This document shows, piece after piece, positions 1-6,580 of a stretch of DNA of 11,636 nt (the first letter of the stretch is position 1; every line of letters starts with the position of its first letter). The notes under the pieces were generated by a model. The model was not told the origin of the DNA. It made no database searches and saw only the letters and a program-made list of their open reading frames with translations. The stretch comes from Chloroflexota bacterium (lineage in GTDB: Bacteria; Chloroflexota; Limnocylindria; Limnocylindrales; CSP1-4). The DNA is taken from NCBI GenBank assembly GCA_013695505.1, contig JACDAH010000442.1:1-11636 (forward strand), in the 5' to 3' direction. A program made the translations under genes and the position numbers.

Positions 1-87
1 GGCCCATGCTCGTCGCGGCCGCGCGTCGCGGCGCCGCCCTTGGGACCCGACGTCGGATCGTCGCCGGGCCCGGACGCGGCGACGGGC

Positions 88-93
88 TAGCAT
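88..93 (+). promoter_or_regulatory. Candidate -10 box of a leaderless photolyase promoter
   Basis: The hexamer TAGCAT matches the sigma-70 -10 consensus at 4 of 6 positions and ends 6 nt before the ATG at 100. Transcription would therefore start at or next to the start codon. No Shine-Dalgarno sequence precedes the ATG, which fits a leaderless message. I see no convincing -35 box, and only about 90 bases of upstream sequence are in the window, so the call is weak on its own. It gains some support from the same spacing at other genes here. Confidence 0.35.
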
Positions 94-99
94 TCCCGG

Positions 100-1506
100 A
101 TGCCCAGGATGGCTATCGTCTGGTTCCGACGGGACCTCCGGCTTCACGATCATCCGGCCCTCCGGTGGGCGATCGAGGACTTCGAGCGAGTCGTGCCGCT
201 CTACGTGCTGGACGACGCTCTGCTCAAGGGGCGCTGGGCGAGCGCCAACCGGGCGTGGTTCCTCGCGGGGGCCCTGGAATCGCTGGCGGCGGCGATCGAG
301 GAGCGCGGCGGACGGCTGGCCGTGATCCACGGTGATCCGCGGTCGGCCGTGGTGGCGTTCGCCAAGTCAATCGGGGCGGATGCGATCCTGGCCAGCCGCG
401 ACCACGGGCCCTACGGCCGCGCCCGCGACGCTGCAGTCACCATCGCGGCTACGGGCGTCGGCATCCCATTCCTGGCCGGGCGCGGGCTGCTTGTCCACGA
501 GCCGGAGGACATTCGGCGCGCGGACGGCGGCCCCTATTCGCTCTTTTCCCCATTCCACCGGCGCTGGTCCGAGCTGCCGCTTCGGGCCGTGTTCGACGCG
601 CCTGGGGCGATTCCGACGGGAGACCTGGCTGCGGACGTAGCGGCGACGGCTGGGCGGATCGCAGGCCTGCTCGGCGATCCACGACCGACGGCCGATCCGG
701 CGCTGCTCCTCGAACCGGGCGAGCCGGCGGCCCGGGCCCGCCTCGTGCGCTGGGCGGCATCGGACGCGTTGCGCGACTACCACATCGGCCGTGATCGCCT
801 GGCCGTGGATGGCACGTCCCGCCTGAGCCAGGACCTGCGTTGGGGAACGCTTTCGCCGGTCGAGGTCGTCGAGCGCTGCGGCGGTCCGGGCGCGGGACCG
901 GCCCGCTTCCGAGCGGAAATCGCCTGGCGCGACTTCTACGCCCATCTCCTCCGGAGCGAGCCGCGCGTCCGGCACGAGTCATTCAAGCGCGAATACGACG
1001 CGATCGAATGGCAGACCGACGAGGCGCTGATCCAGGCCTGGCGCGATGGCCGGATGGGTTACCCGATCGTGGACGCGGGGATGCGCCAGCTCCGGGCGAC
1101 CGGCTGGATGCACAACCGCGCCCGGATGCTCGCGGCGTCATTCCTCACCAAGCATCTCCTGGTCGACTGGCGGATTGGCGAGGCCCACTTCATGGAACAT
1201 CTCGTCGACGGTGATCCGGCCAGCAACAACGGCGGCTGGCAGTGGGCTGCCTCGACCGGGACGGACCCCCAGCCGTACTTCCGGATCTTCAATCCAACAC
1301 TCCAGGGACGCCGGCATGATCCGACCGGCGACTACGTCCGGCGCTGGGTTCCGGAGCTCGCCGCGATCCCGGGCGCCGACGTCCACGAGCCGCCGCCCGG
1401 GGCATACCTGCCGCGGATCGTCGATCACGCGCTGGCCCGGGCGCGCAGCCTCGCGGCCTACGGTTCGGCGAGCGCCTCAGGACGCCGCAACGGGCCCGCC
1501 GTCTGA
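100..1506 (+). CDS. phr: Deoxyribodipyrimidine photolyase, class I CPD type
   Basis: This 468-residue flavoprotein should use blue or near-UV light to split cyclobutane pyrimidine dimers in DNA. The N-terminal alpha/beta antenna domain begins at about residue 4 with IVWFRRDLRLHDHPAL. The C-terminal helical FAD domain carries TSRLS (239-243), a WMHNR motif (336-340) and NNGGWQWAASTGTD from 376. W380 sits where the FAD-proximal Trp of the electron-transfer chain lies in characterised enzymes. Length and motif order match E. coli-type photolyases, not the iron-sulfur or class II groups. A second ATG at 109 is possible; 100 is preferred because a -10-like box lies 6 nt upstream. The antenna chromophore cannot be inferred. 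The 3' end overlaps the convergent CarH-like gene by 30 bp, and light-responsive regulators of that type often sit beside phr. A cryptochrome function is unlikely but not excluded. Confidence 0.96.
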   Translation: MPRMAIVWFRRDLRLHDHPALRWAIEDFERVVPLYVLDDALLKGRWASANRAWFLAGALESLAAAIEERGGRLAVIHGDPRSAVVAFAKSIGADAILASRDHGPYGRARDAAVTIAATGVGIPFLAGRGLLVHEPEDIRRADGGPYSLFSPFHRRWSELPLRAVFDAPGAIPTGDLAADVAATAGRIAGLLGDPRPTADPALLLEPGEPAARARLVRWAASDALRDYHIGRDRLAVDGTSRLSQDLRWGTLSPVEVVERCGGPGAGPARFRAEIAWRDFYAHLLRSEPRVRHESFKREYDAIEWQTDEALIQAWRDGRMGYPIVDAGMRQLRATGWMHNRARMLAASFLTKHLLVDWRIGEAHFMEHLVDGDPASNNGGWQWAASTGTDPQPYFRIFNPTLQGRRHDPTGDYVRRWVPELAAIPGADVHEPPPGAYLPRIVDHALARARSLAAYGSASASGRRNGPAV

Positions 1507-2475
1507 TCGCCGGGCGCGACCAGCGAGGGCGTTCTCGAGGGTGCGGACCGCGGCCATCATCGGCTCGGGCAGGATGACCGGCGGCTCCGACCGGCCTCCA
1601 TTCGACCCGGCGACGATCCGCGGATCGTCGTTGAAGACTTCGCCCGTCCGCCCGGCGCTCCGCCCGCCGAAGGCGATCATCAGGTCCGGATTTGTGGCAC
1701 GAAGGGCGACCGCGACCTCGACAGCCGGCCGGATGTCGTCGGCCGTCACGACCCCGATCACCGCAGCCTGGGCCAGGGTCGCCCGCGCGGACTCCACCCA
1801 GTCCTCGACCGGGAGATCCGGACCGAGGTACAGAACCGGCAGTCGGGCGCGGCGGGCGGCGGTGCTGAACGCGAGAGCGCCGAGCTCGTGGCGGACGGTC
1901 GGCGGCAGTCCGACCATGATCGCCCCATCGCGCGGAGCCTGGCGACCGGCGGCCTGGTAGGCGGCGGCCAGCCGTCGCAGAGCGGCGTGACTCGCGGCGT
2001 GCTCACCCGCGACGCTGAGGCGACCGTCGGCCCATGCCTCGCCGACATTGGACAGGGCGGGCAACAGCACACGATCGGCGACACGCTCGAAGGAGCCCTG
2101 TCCGAACATCCGATCGAGAACGACCTCGAGCCCCGCCGCGTCGAGCCGGATTGCCGCGGTGACGAACGCGTCGATCAGGTTGAGGTCAGCGTCCCGCGCC
2201 GCGTTGTCAAAGGCGACGTCGGGGGCGACGGGTGCTCGACCAGTGGCGAGCGCCAGCGGATCACCGACGAGGATGGCGGACGCGGCCGTGCTCGGCATCC
2301 AGCCTGCGTCGATGAGCCGGCGCATCGTCCGGATCCGCTCGAGAGCTTCGTCGTCGTAGAGGCGGTAGCCGGCTGCGGTCCGGTCCGGTTCCACGATCCC
2401 GTAACGCCGTTCCCAGGCCCGCAGGACCGGGACCGAGACGCCGGAGCGCGCCGCAGCTTCCTTGATTGTGTACAT
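1477..2475 (-). CDS. carH: CarH/LitR-type MerR-family regulator with B12-binding photosensor domain
   Basis: This 332-residue cytoplasmic transcription factor is probably a light-sensitive repressor that uses adenosylcobalamin. The MerR winged helix occupies residues 2-70 (YTIKEAAARSGVS, RAWERRYG, GYRLYDD). The helical bundle carries W148-x9-E158-H159, the motif that caps the adenosyl group in Thermus CarH. The B12 Rossmann domain contains PPTVRHELG, with H196 in the place of the lower axial ligand, then LPVLYLGPDLPVEDWV. The usual acidic residue two before that His is V194. In known CarH proteins the dark AdoCbl-bound tetramer represses and light releases it. I chose the ATG at 2475: an in-frame TTG at 2493 would overlap the -10 box of the gene's own promoter, and family similarity begins at MYTIKE. 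It is divergent from the SRPBCC-reductase gene and tail-to-tail with phr. The domain call is firm; light sensing is inferred from motifs. Confidence 0.92.
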   Translation of the reverse strand: MYTIKEAAARSGVSVPVLRAWERRYGIVEPDRTAAGYRLYDDEALERIRTMRRLIDAGWMPSTAASAILVGDPLALATGRAPVAPDVAFDNAARDADLNLIDAFVTAAIRLDAAGLEVVLDRMFGQGSFERVADRVLLPALSNVGEAWADGRLSVAGEHAASHAALRRLAAAYQAAGRQAPRDGAIMVGLPPTVRHELGALAFSTAARRARLPVLYLGPDLPVEDWVESARATLAQAAVIGVVTADDIRPAVEVAVALRATNPDLMIAFGGRSAGRTGEVFNDDPRIVAGSNGGRSEPPVILPEPMMAAVRTLENALAGRARRSDGGPVAAS

Positions 2476-2484
2476 AGTTCGTCT

Positions 2485-2512
2485 AGCATACAACCCGGAT
2501 AACCCTTGACAA
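2485..2512 (-). promoter_or_regulatory. Promoter of the carH-like gene, apparently leaderless
   Basis: Read on the minus strand, the -35 TTGTCA lies at 2512-2507, followed by a 16-bp spacer and the -10 TATGCT at 2490-2485. The ATG at 2475 begins 9 nt past the -10, so the leader would be only a few bases long and there is no Shine-Dalgarno site. The -35 overlaps the -35 of the divergent promoter by 5 bp, so the two promoters probably compete or are controlled together. Confidence 0.6.
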
Positions 2513-2534
2513 GCGTCCCTGTCGAGACTAAAGT
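2506..2534 (+). promoter_or_regulatory. Promoter of the SRPBCC-reductase gene
   Basis: A perfect -35 box TTGACA lies at 2506-2511. A spacer of exactly 17 bp follows, then the -10 TAAAGT at 2529-2534 (4 of 6 matches). Transcription should start near 2541, giving a leader of about 95 nt. This is the best sigma-70-type promoter in the window and is notable in such GC-rich DNA. The -10 lies inside the inverted repeat at 2521-2540, so occupancy of that repeat should block RNA polymerase. Confidence 0.75.
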
Positions 2535-2540
2535 CTCGAC
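2521..2540. promoter_or_regulatory. Perfect inverted repeat, candidate operator of the CarH-like regulator
   Basis: Two 9-bp arms, GTCGAGACT and AGTCTCGAC, are perfectly complementary and separated by AA. The dyad covers the -10 box and reaches the predicted start site of the rightward promoter. It begins 9 bp downstream of the -35 overlap shared with the carH promoter. Position and symmetry are those of a repressor operator. The neighbouring MerR-family protein is the obvious candidate ligand. Classical MerR activators instead bind within the -35/-10 spacer, and Thermus CarH is known for direct-repeat operators, so the geometry is of interest. An intrinsic terminator is unlikely because no T-tract follows the dyad and it lies at the start of transcription. 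Confidence 0.7.
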
Positions 2541-2635
2541 AAACCTTCTACAACGCTTCCAGCATTCCCCAGGCACGGCACCGGACGTCCCTCCTCCAGC
2601 TGCCGTGCCATCCCTGCCAAAGGACGTTCCCACCG

Positions 2636-4102
2636 ATGAGCACTCACCGACTCTCGGCAAGCCAGTTCATCGCCCGCCCGATCGAGGAAGTCTTCGACTT
2701 CTTCTCGCGGCCGGAGAACCTGGGCCGGATCACCCCGGCGTCGATGGGCTTCGAGTTCCTGACCGATGACCGCGAGATGCGCGACGGCCTCGTGATCCGG
2801 TATCGAATCCACCCTCTCCTCGGCATCCCGATGACCTGGACGACGAGGATCACCGGTTACGAGCCGTCGTTCCGGTTCCAGGACACCCAGCTCAGTGGGC
2901 CCTACGCCCGCTGGGAGCACACGCACACGTTCGAAGCGGTCCCCGGCGGCACGCTCGTCCACGACGACATCGTGTATGCCGTGCCGCTCGGGCCGCTCGG
3001 TGATGTCGCCAACCGTCTCGTCGTTCGAACCGAGCTCGAGCGGATCTTCCGCCACCGGGCCGAGACGATCAGGACGGTGTTCGCCCCGGCCGGCGCGCCG
3101 ACCGGCCTGACCGTGGCGGTGGCCGGCGGGACCGGCTTCGTCGGAGGCGGGATCGTGACCGAGCTCCATCGGCGCGGCCACGCGGTCCGCGTCCTGTCGC
3201 ACCGCGGCGAGGGCGCCCGCGGTGGCCTGCCCGACGCGATCGACCTGCGCCGGGCGGACGTCCGGTCGGGCGAGGGGCTCGTCGAGGCGCTCCGCGGCGT
3301 CGACGCCCTCGCGATCGCGCTCGCGTTCAGGAACTCCCCGATCGAGGCGCCGAAGAAGCACCAGACGTTCGTCGAGGTCGACGCCGAGGGCACCGAGCGG
3401 CTGATCGCCGCGGCCCAGCAGGCGGGCGTCAAGCGGGTCGTCTACCTGTCGGGTGCGGGAGCCGGCCCAGACGCGAAGCGCCATTGGTTCCGCGCGAAGT
3501 GGCGGGCTGAGGAGGCCGTCCGCGGCTCGGGGATGACGTGGACGATCATTCGCCCGACGTGGATCTTCGGACCGCGCGACGTGTCACTGAACCGGTTCGT
3601 CGGTTTCGCCCGCCGCCTGTTCAGCGTGCCGATGACGAACAACGGGTCGCAACTCCTGGCGCCGGTCTTCATCGATGACGCGGCGAGCCTCGCCGCGGAC
3701 TCGCTCGTCGCCGAGGGCGCCGCGGGCCAGGTCTTCGAGCTCGGCGGACCCGAGACGCTGAAGATGCGCGAGATCATCCGAACAGCGCTGCGGGTCGCCG
3801 GCCTGCGCCGCCCGATCGTGCCCGGCCCGACGCCCCTGATCAAGCTCATCGCGATCCCCCTGTCGTGGCTGCCGACGCCGATCCTCAGCCCGGACGCGGT
3901 GGACTTCATCAACCAGCCGGCCACCGTCGATCTGGCGCCGCTCCTCAAGCGGATGCCGCGCCGCCTGACCCCGCTCGAAGAAGGGCTCCGAACCTACCTC
4001 GCTCCGCTGAGCGGCGACGCGAGCCTCGACTTCGATCGACCCACTCCAGCCACGTCGACGGCCTTGTCGGGCCCGGGGTCCGCCCCGCTGCACCCGCGAT
4101 GA
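2636..4102 (+). CDS. SRPBCC domain fused to an atypical NAD(P)-dependent SDR/epimerase
   Basis: This is a 488-residue two-domain protein. Residues 5-150 form an SRPBCC (START-like) ligand-binding domain of the COG4276 kind: PENLGRITP, SGPYARWEHTHTF, ELERIFRHRAE. Residues 158-470 form an extended/atypical SDR of the NDUFA9-like group. It has the nucleotide motif GGTGFVG at 164-170, YLSGAGAG at 270-277 and IIRPTWIFGPRD. In the usual YxxxK active site the Tyr is replaced by Trp (W284), while K288 remains. It may therefore bind a dinucleotide without classical SDR catalysis. Substrate and pathway are unknown; lipid, quinone or isoprenoid chemistry is plausible for both folds. AAAGGA at 2619-2624 precedes the ATG by 11 nt. 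The gene is divergent from the carH-like gene and its promoter overlaps the palindrome, so light induction is likely. The last 25 residues are low-complexity. Confidence 0.88.
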   Translation: MSTHRLSASQFIARPIEEVFDFFSRPENLGRITPASMGFEFLTDDREMRDGLVIRYRIHPLLGIPMTWTTRITGYEPSFRFQDTQLSGPYARWEHTHTFEAVPGGTLVHDDIVYAVPLGPLGDVANRLVVRTELERIFRHRAETIRTVFAPAGAPTGLTVAVAGGTGFVGGGIVTELHRRGHAVRVLSHRGEGARGGLPDAIDLRRADVRSGEGLVEALRGVDALAIALAFRNSPIEAPKKHQTFVEVDAEGTERLIAAAQQAGVKRVVYLSGAGAGPDAKRHWFRAKWRAEEAVRGSGMTWTIIRPTWIFGPRDVSLNRFVGFARRLFSVPMTNNGSQLLAPVFIDDAASLAADSLVAEGAAGQVFELGGPETLKMREIIRTALRVAGLRRPIVPGPTPLIKLIAIPLSWLPTPILSPDAVDFINQPATVDLAPLLKRMPRRLTPLEEGLRTYLAPLSGDASLDFDRPTPATSTALSGPGSAPLHPR

Positions 4103-4204
4103 ACGCGTGAGCCTCTGGAATGCGTCGTCCTTGATCCTGCGCGAGCGCGCCGCGACCTGATCACCGCCCGGACCGGCACCCCCCGCTCGGGGACGGCAGG
4201 TCGT

Positions 4205-5623
4205 TCAGCTCCGCTCGAGGTAGCGCTCGCGCTCCCAGTTGTGGACCATCGCGTCGTAGGTCTCCTGCTCGACGCGGGCCGCGTTCAGGTAGTGGTCGAC
4301 GACGTCCTGGCCGAAGATCTCCGGCGCAGCCTCCGACCGTTCCAGCTCGGCGATCGCCTCGTACAGGGCTCGCGGCATTCGCGGCACCCCCTTCGCGACG
4401 TAGCCGTTGCCCTTGAACTCGTCGACGAGCTGGAGCTCCTGGTCGATGCCGTGGAGGCCGGCTCCGATCATCGCCGCGTACGTCAGGTAGGCGTTCATGT
4501 CGCCGCCCGGGAAGCGATCCTCGACGTGGAGCGCCGGTCCGTGGCCGACCAGACGGAACCCCGTCGTCCGGTTGTCCCGGCCCCAGACGATGTTGACCGG
4601 CGCCCACGACAGCGAGGCGAACCGCTTGTAGCTGTTGATGTTCGGGGCGATGAAGATCGCGAGCTCCCGCGACAGGGCCATCATCCCGGCGACGAAGTGG
4701 CTGAACTGCTTGCTCATGCCGTAGGGCAGTCCCGCATCGGGGTCGTGGGTCAGCGGCTCCTGGCCGTCCCTGTCCCAGGTGCTCATGTGGAGATGGCCCG
4801 ATGACCCGGTCCACGTATGGTCGGGTTTGGCCATGAACGTGATCCCCCAGCCGTTGAGGTAGGCGATCTCCTTGGCACCGTGCTTGAAGATCACGCTCCG
4901 GTCGGCCGACTCGAGGACATGGTCGTAGCGGATGTTGACCTCGTGCTGGCCGGGTGCCGCCTCGCCCTTCGAGAACTCGATCGGGACTCGCGCTTCCGTC
5001 ATCTGGTTGCGGAGCAGGCGATGGAGCGGTTCGGCCTTCGTGGCCTGGAGCAAGTGGTAGTCCTCGTTGTAGTAGCCGAACCGCTGGGGAATGCCCCAGC
5101 CGAGCTTCGCCGACTCTTCCCAGGACTCCTTGAGGACGTAGTACTCGAACTCGGAGCCGGCCTTGATGGTCAGGCCGTGATCGGCTGCCCGAGCGATCTG
5201 GCGCTTGAGGATCGTCCGCGGCGAGATGGCGATCTCGGAGTGGTCCTCTTCGGTGTAGACGTCGGACAGGACCATGGCAGTCTTCTCGAGCCACGGCAGA
5301 ACGCGGAGCGTGTCCCAGACCGGCTCGGCGATCCAGTCGCCGTAGCCCGTCTCCCAGTTCATCAGCGAAAACCCCTCGGGCGTGTTCATCTCCATGTCCG
5401 TGCCGAGGAGGTACGTGCAGAAATGGGCGCCGTGGTCGATGACCCCGGCCAGGAACGCGTCGGCCTGGACGCGCTTGCCCATGAGCCGGCCCTGCATGTC
5501 GGTGATCGCCACGATCAGGGTGTCGATCCGCCCATCACGGACCATCGCCTGGAGCTCCTCGAGGCGAGGATGGCTGCGATCCGCGTACGAGGCGCGATGG
5601 TCGCCGTGCTGGGTCGGGGACAT
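4205..5623 (-). CDS. Glutamine-synthetase-family gamma-glutamyl-amine ligase (PuuA/GlnA4-like)
   Basis: This 472-residue enzyme has the glutamine synthetase fold and should join the gamma-carboxyl of glutamate to an amine with ATP. The N-terminal beta-grasp region contains TDMQGRLMGKRV (41-52). The catalytic domain has GSEFE (156-160), PGQHE (224-228), GSSGHLHMS (273-281), NSYKRF (330-335), NRTTGFR (351-357), VEDR (367-370) and NAYL (377-380). The metal- and phosphate-binding positions of the family therefore look intact. It lacks the NLYDLP adenylylation loop of housekeeping GlnA and has the same length as E. coli PuuA. With a permease and a dehydrogenase next to it, an amine-scavenging role is more likely than ammonia assimilation. 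GGAGGG at 5634-5629, 5 nt upstream, fixes the start. It lies 46 nt downstream of the SDR gene in the same operon. The family is certain; the acceptor amine is not known. Confidence 0.9.
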   Translation of the reverse strand: MSPTQHGDHRASYADRSHPRLEELQAMVRDGRIDTLIVAITDMQGRLMGKRVQADAFLAGVIDHGAHFCTYLLGTDMEMNTPEGFSLMNWETGYGDWIAEPVWDTLRVLPWLEKTAMVLSDVYTEEDHSEIAISPRTILKRQIARAADHGLTIKAGSEFEYYVLKESWEESAKLGWGIPQRFGYYNEDYHLLQATKAEPLHRLLRNQMTEARVPIEFSKGEAAPGQHEVNIRYDHVLESADRSVIFKHGAKEIAYLNGWGITFMAKPDHTWTGSSGHLHMSTWDRDGQEPLTHDPDAGLPYGMSKQFSHFVAGMMALSRELAIFIAPNINSYKRFASLSWAPVNIVWGRDNRTTGFRLVGHGPALHVEDRFPGGDMNAYLTYAAMIGAGLHGIDQELQLVDEFKGNGYVAKGVPRMPRALYEAIAELERSEAAPEIFGQDVVDHYLNAARVEQETYDAMVHNWERERYLERS

Positions 5624-5669
5624 CGAAACCCTCCGCGCCGCCGGAGCGGCCTGCTGCTGTTGACGACCG

Positions 5670-6428
5670 CTACTTCGCGGTCATCCCGCCGTCGGCGACG
5701 ATGACGCTGCCGGTGACGAACGACGATTCGTCGGAAGCGAGGAAGAGCGCGACGTTGGCGATTTCGCGCGGCTCGCCCGGCCGGCCGATCGGCTGGAACG
5801 AGTCGATCGTCGCATAGACCTCGCGCAACCCGCCGAGCATCTCGGCGTGGGCGTGGTTGATCGGGGTGTCGACCCAACCGGGCGCAATCGCGTTGCAGCG
5901 GATGCCCTGTTTGGCATAGTCGAGGGCGATCCCCTTGCTGAGCATGACGATCGCGCCCTTCGAGGTCGCATAGATCGCGAGGAACGGCTCGGCGACGAGG
6001 CCGTTGACCGAGCTCGTGTTGATCAGGGATCCTCCGCCGCCGCGGAGCATGTGGGGTATGGCGTAGCGGCAGCCGTAGATGCAGCCCTTGACGTTGACAT
6101 CGAGGGTTCGGTCGACGACCGCGTCGGGAACCTCGTGGAACACGCCCGGAATGTTGATCCCGGCGTTGTTGAACACGGCGTGGAGCCCGCCCCAGCGGTC
6201 GACGGTGGCGTCCGTCCAGGCCTGGACTTGACGCGGGTCCGACACGTCGCCGGCGACCGCGACGGCGGCGTCGCCGATCTCCGCGGCCACCGCGGTTACC
6301 GCATCGCCGTTGACATCGACGCAGGTGACGCGGGCGCCCTCTTCGGCGAACCGGATCGCCGTCGCCCGTCCGATGCCCGAGCCGGCGCCGGTCACGATCG
6401 TGACCTTGCCGCTCAGTCGATCGCCCAT
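5670..6428 (-). CDS. Classical short-chain dehydrogenase/reductase, NAD-preferring
   Basis: This 252-residue cytoplasmic oxidoreductase has every classical SDR element. These are TGAGSGIG (13-20) for the dinucleotide, NNAG (87-90), N112, the catalytic S139/S140, Y153 and K157, and a C-terminal VTGSVIVADGGMTAK strand. D38, at the end of the second beta strand, favours NAD over NADP. This suits oxidation of a secondary or primary alcohol in catabolism better than fatty acid synthesis, although many such proteins are labelled 3-oxoacyl-ACP reductase. A near-perfect GGAGGT at 6439-6434, 5 nt before the ATG, marks the start. It is the first gene of a leftward pair with the gamma-glutamyl ligase and is divergent from the permease. 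By context it may oxidise a hydroxyl-bearing substrate or gamma-glutamyl intermediate in the same route. That role is inference. Confidence 0.9.
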   Translation of the reverse strand: MGDRLSGKVTIVTGAGSGIGRATAIRFAEEGARVTCVDVNGDAVTAVAAEIGDAAVAVAGDVSDPRQVQAWTDATVDRWGGLHAVFNNAGINIPGVFHEVPDAVVDRTLDVNVKGCIYGCRYAIPHMLRGGGGSLINTSSVNGLVAEPFLAIYATSKGAIVMLSKGIALDYAKQGIRCNAIAPGWVDTPINHAHAEMLGGLREVYATIDSFQPIGRPGEPREIANVALFLASDESSFVTGSVIVADGGMTAK

Positions 6429-6488
6429 CGTCCACCTCCAGCCGCGACGCGCCTGGCGGGCTGGTAGCCGGCGGCGTGTCGCGATCGG

Positions 6489-6518
6489 TTGAAACTCCTG
6501 ATCCCCGACGCCTATTGT
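6489..6518 (+). promoter_or_regulatory. Promoter of the permease gene, with a dyad around the -10
   Basis: The -35 TTGAAA (6489-6494) matches consensus at 5 of 6 positions. An 18-bp spacer separates it from the -10 TATTGT (6513-6518, 4 of 6). The start site would be near 6525, with a leader of about 55 nt carrying a strong ribosome site. An imperfect inverted repeat flanks the -10: CCCCGACGC at 6503-6511 and GCGACGGGG at 6520-6528, with one mismatched pair and an 8-nt centre. It is a candidate operator for the divergent permease and SDR-ligase units. Confidence 0.5.
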
Positions 6519-6569
6519 TGCGACGGGGGAGTCCTCGCGTCCCGGCGAACCGTCACGTGCATCGGATGG

Positions 6570-6576
6570 AGGAGGT
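6570..6576 (+). promoter_or_regulatory. Shine-Dalgarno site that decides the permease start
   Basis: AGGAGGT lies 4 nt upstream of the ATG at 6581. An in-frame GTG at 6476 and an ATG at 6566 are also open, but the first lies upstream of the predicted promoter. The second sits directly before, and partly under, the ribosome site. Family similarity begins just after 6581. Confidence 0.85.
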
Positions 6577-6580
6577 AGGG

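Noticed and set aside
60..83. GC-rich inverted repeat (7-bp arms GTCGCCG/CGGCGAC, 10-nt loop) before the photolyase
   Set aside because: Such short GC dyads are frequent by chance in this sequence. It has no T-tract, and the upstream gene, if any, is not in the window.
367..982. Open frames of 177-202 codons on the - strand
   Set aside because: They are shadows of the photolyase in other frames, rich in Arg and Pro and with no motif.
2528..3484. 318-codon open frame on the - strand
   Set aside because: It is antisense to the SRPBCC-SDR gene and has Arg/Asp-rich composition without any domain. It would also run across the reductase promoter and operator.
4103..4204. Possible terminator between the convergent SRPBCC-SDR and ligase genes
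   Set aside because: Only very short hairpins such as CCCC-GCTC-GGGG at 4181-4192 are present, with no T-tract. This is not enough to call.
4817..5704. 295-codon open frame on the + strand
   Set aside because: It lies antisense to the gamma-glutamyl ligase, whose motifs are unmistakable. The frame is open only because of GC bias, and its product is a charged, patternless sequence.
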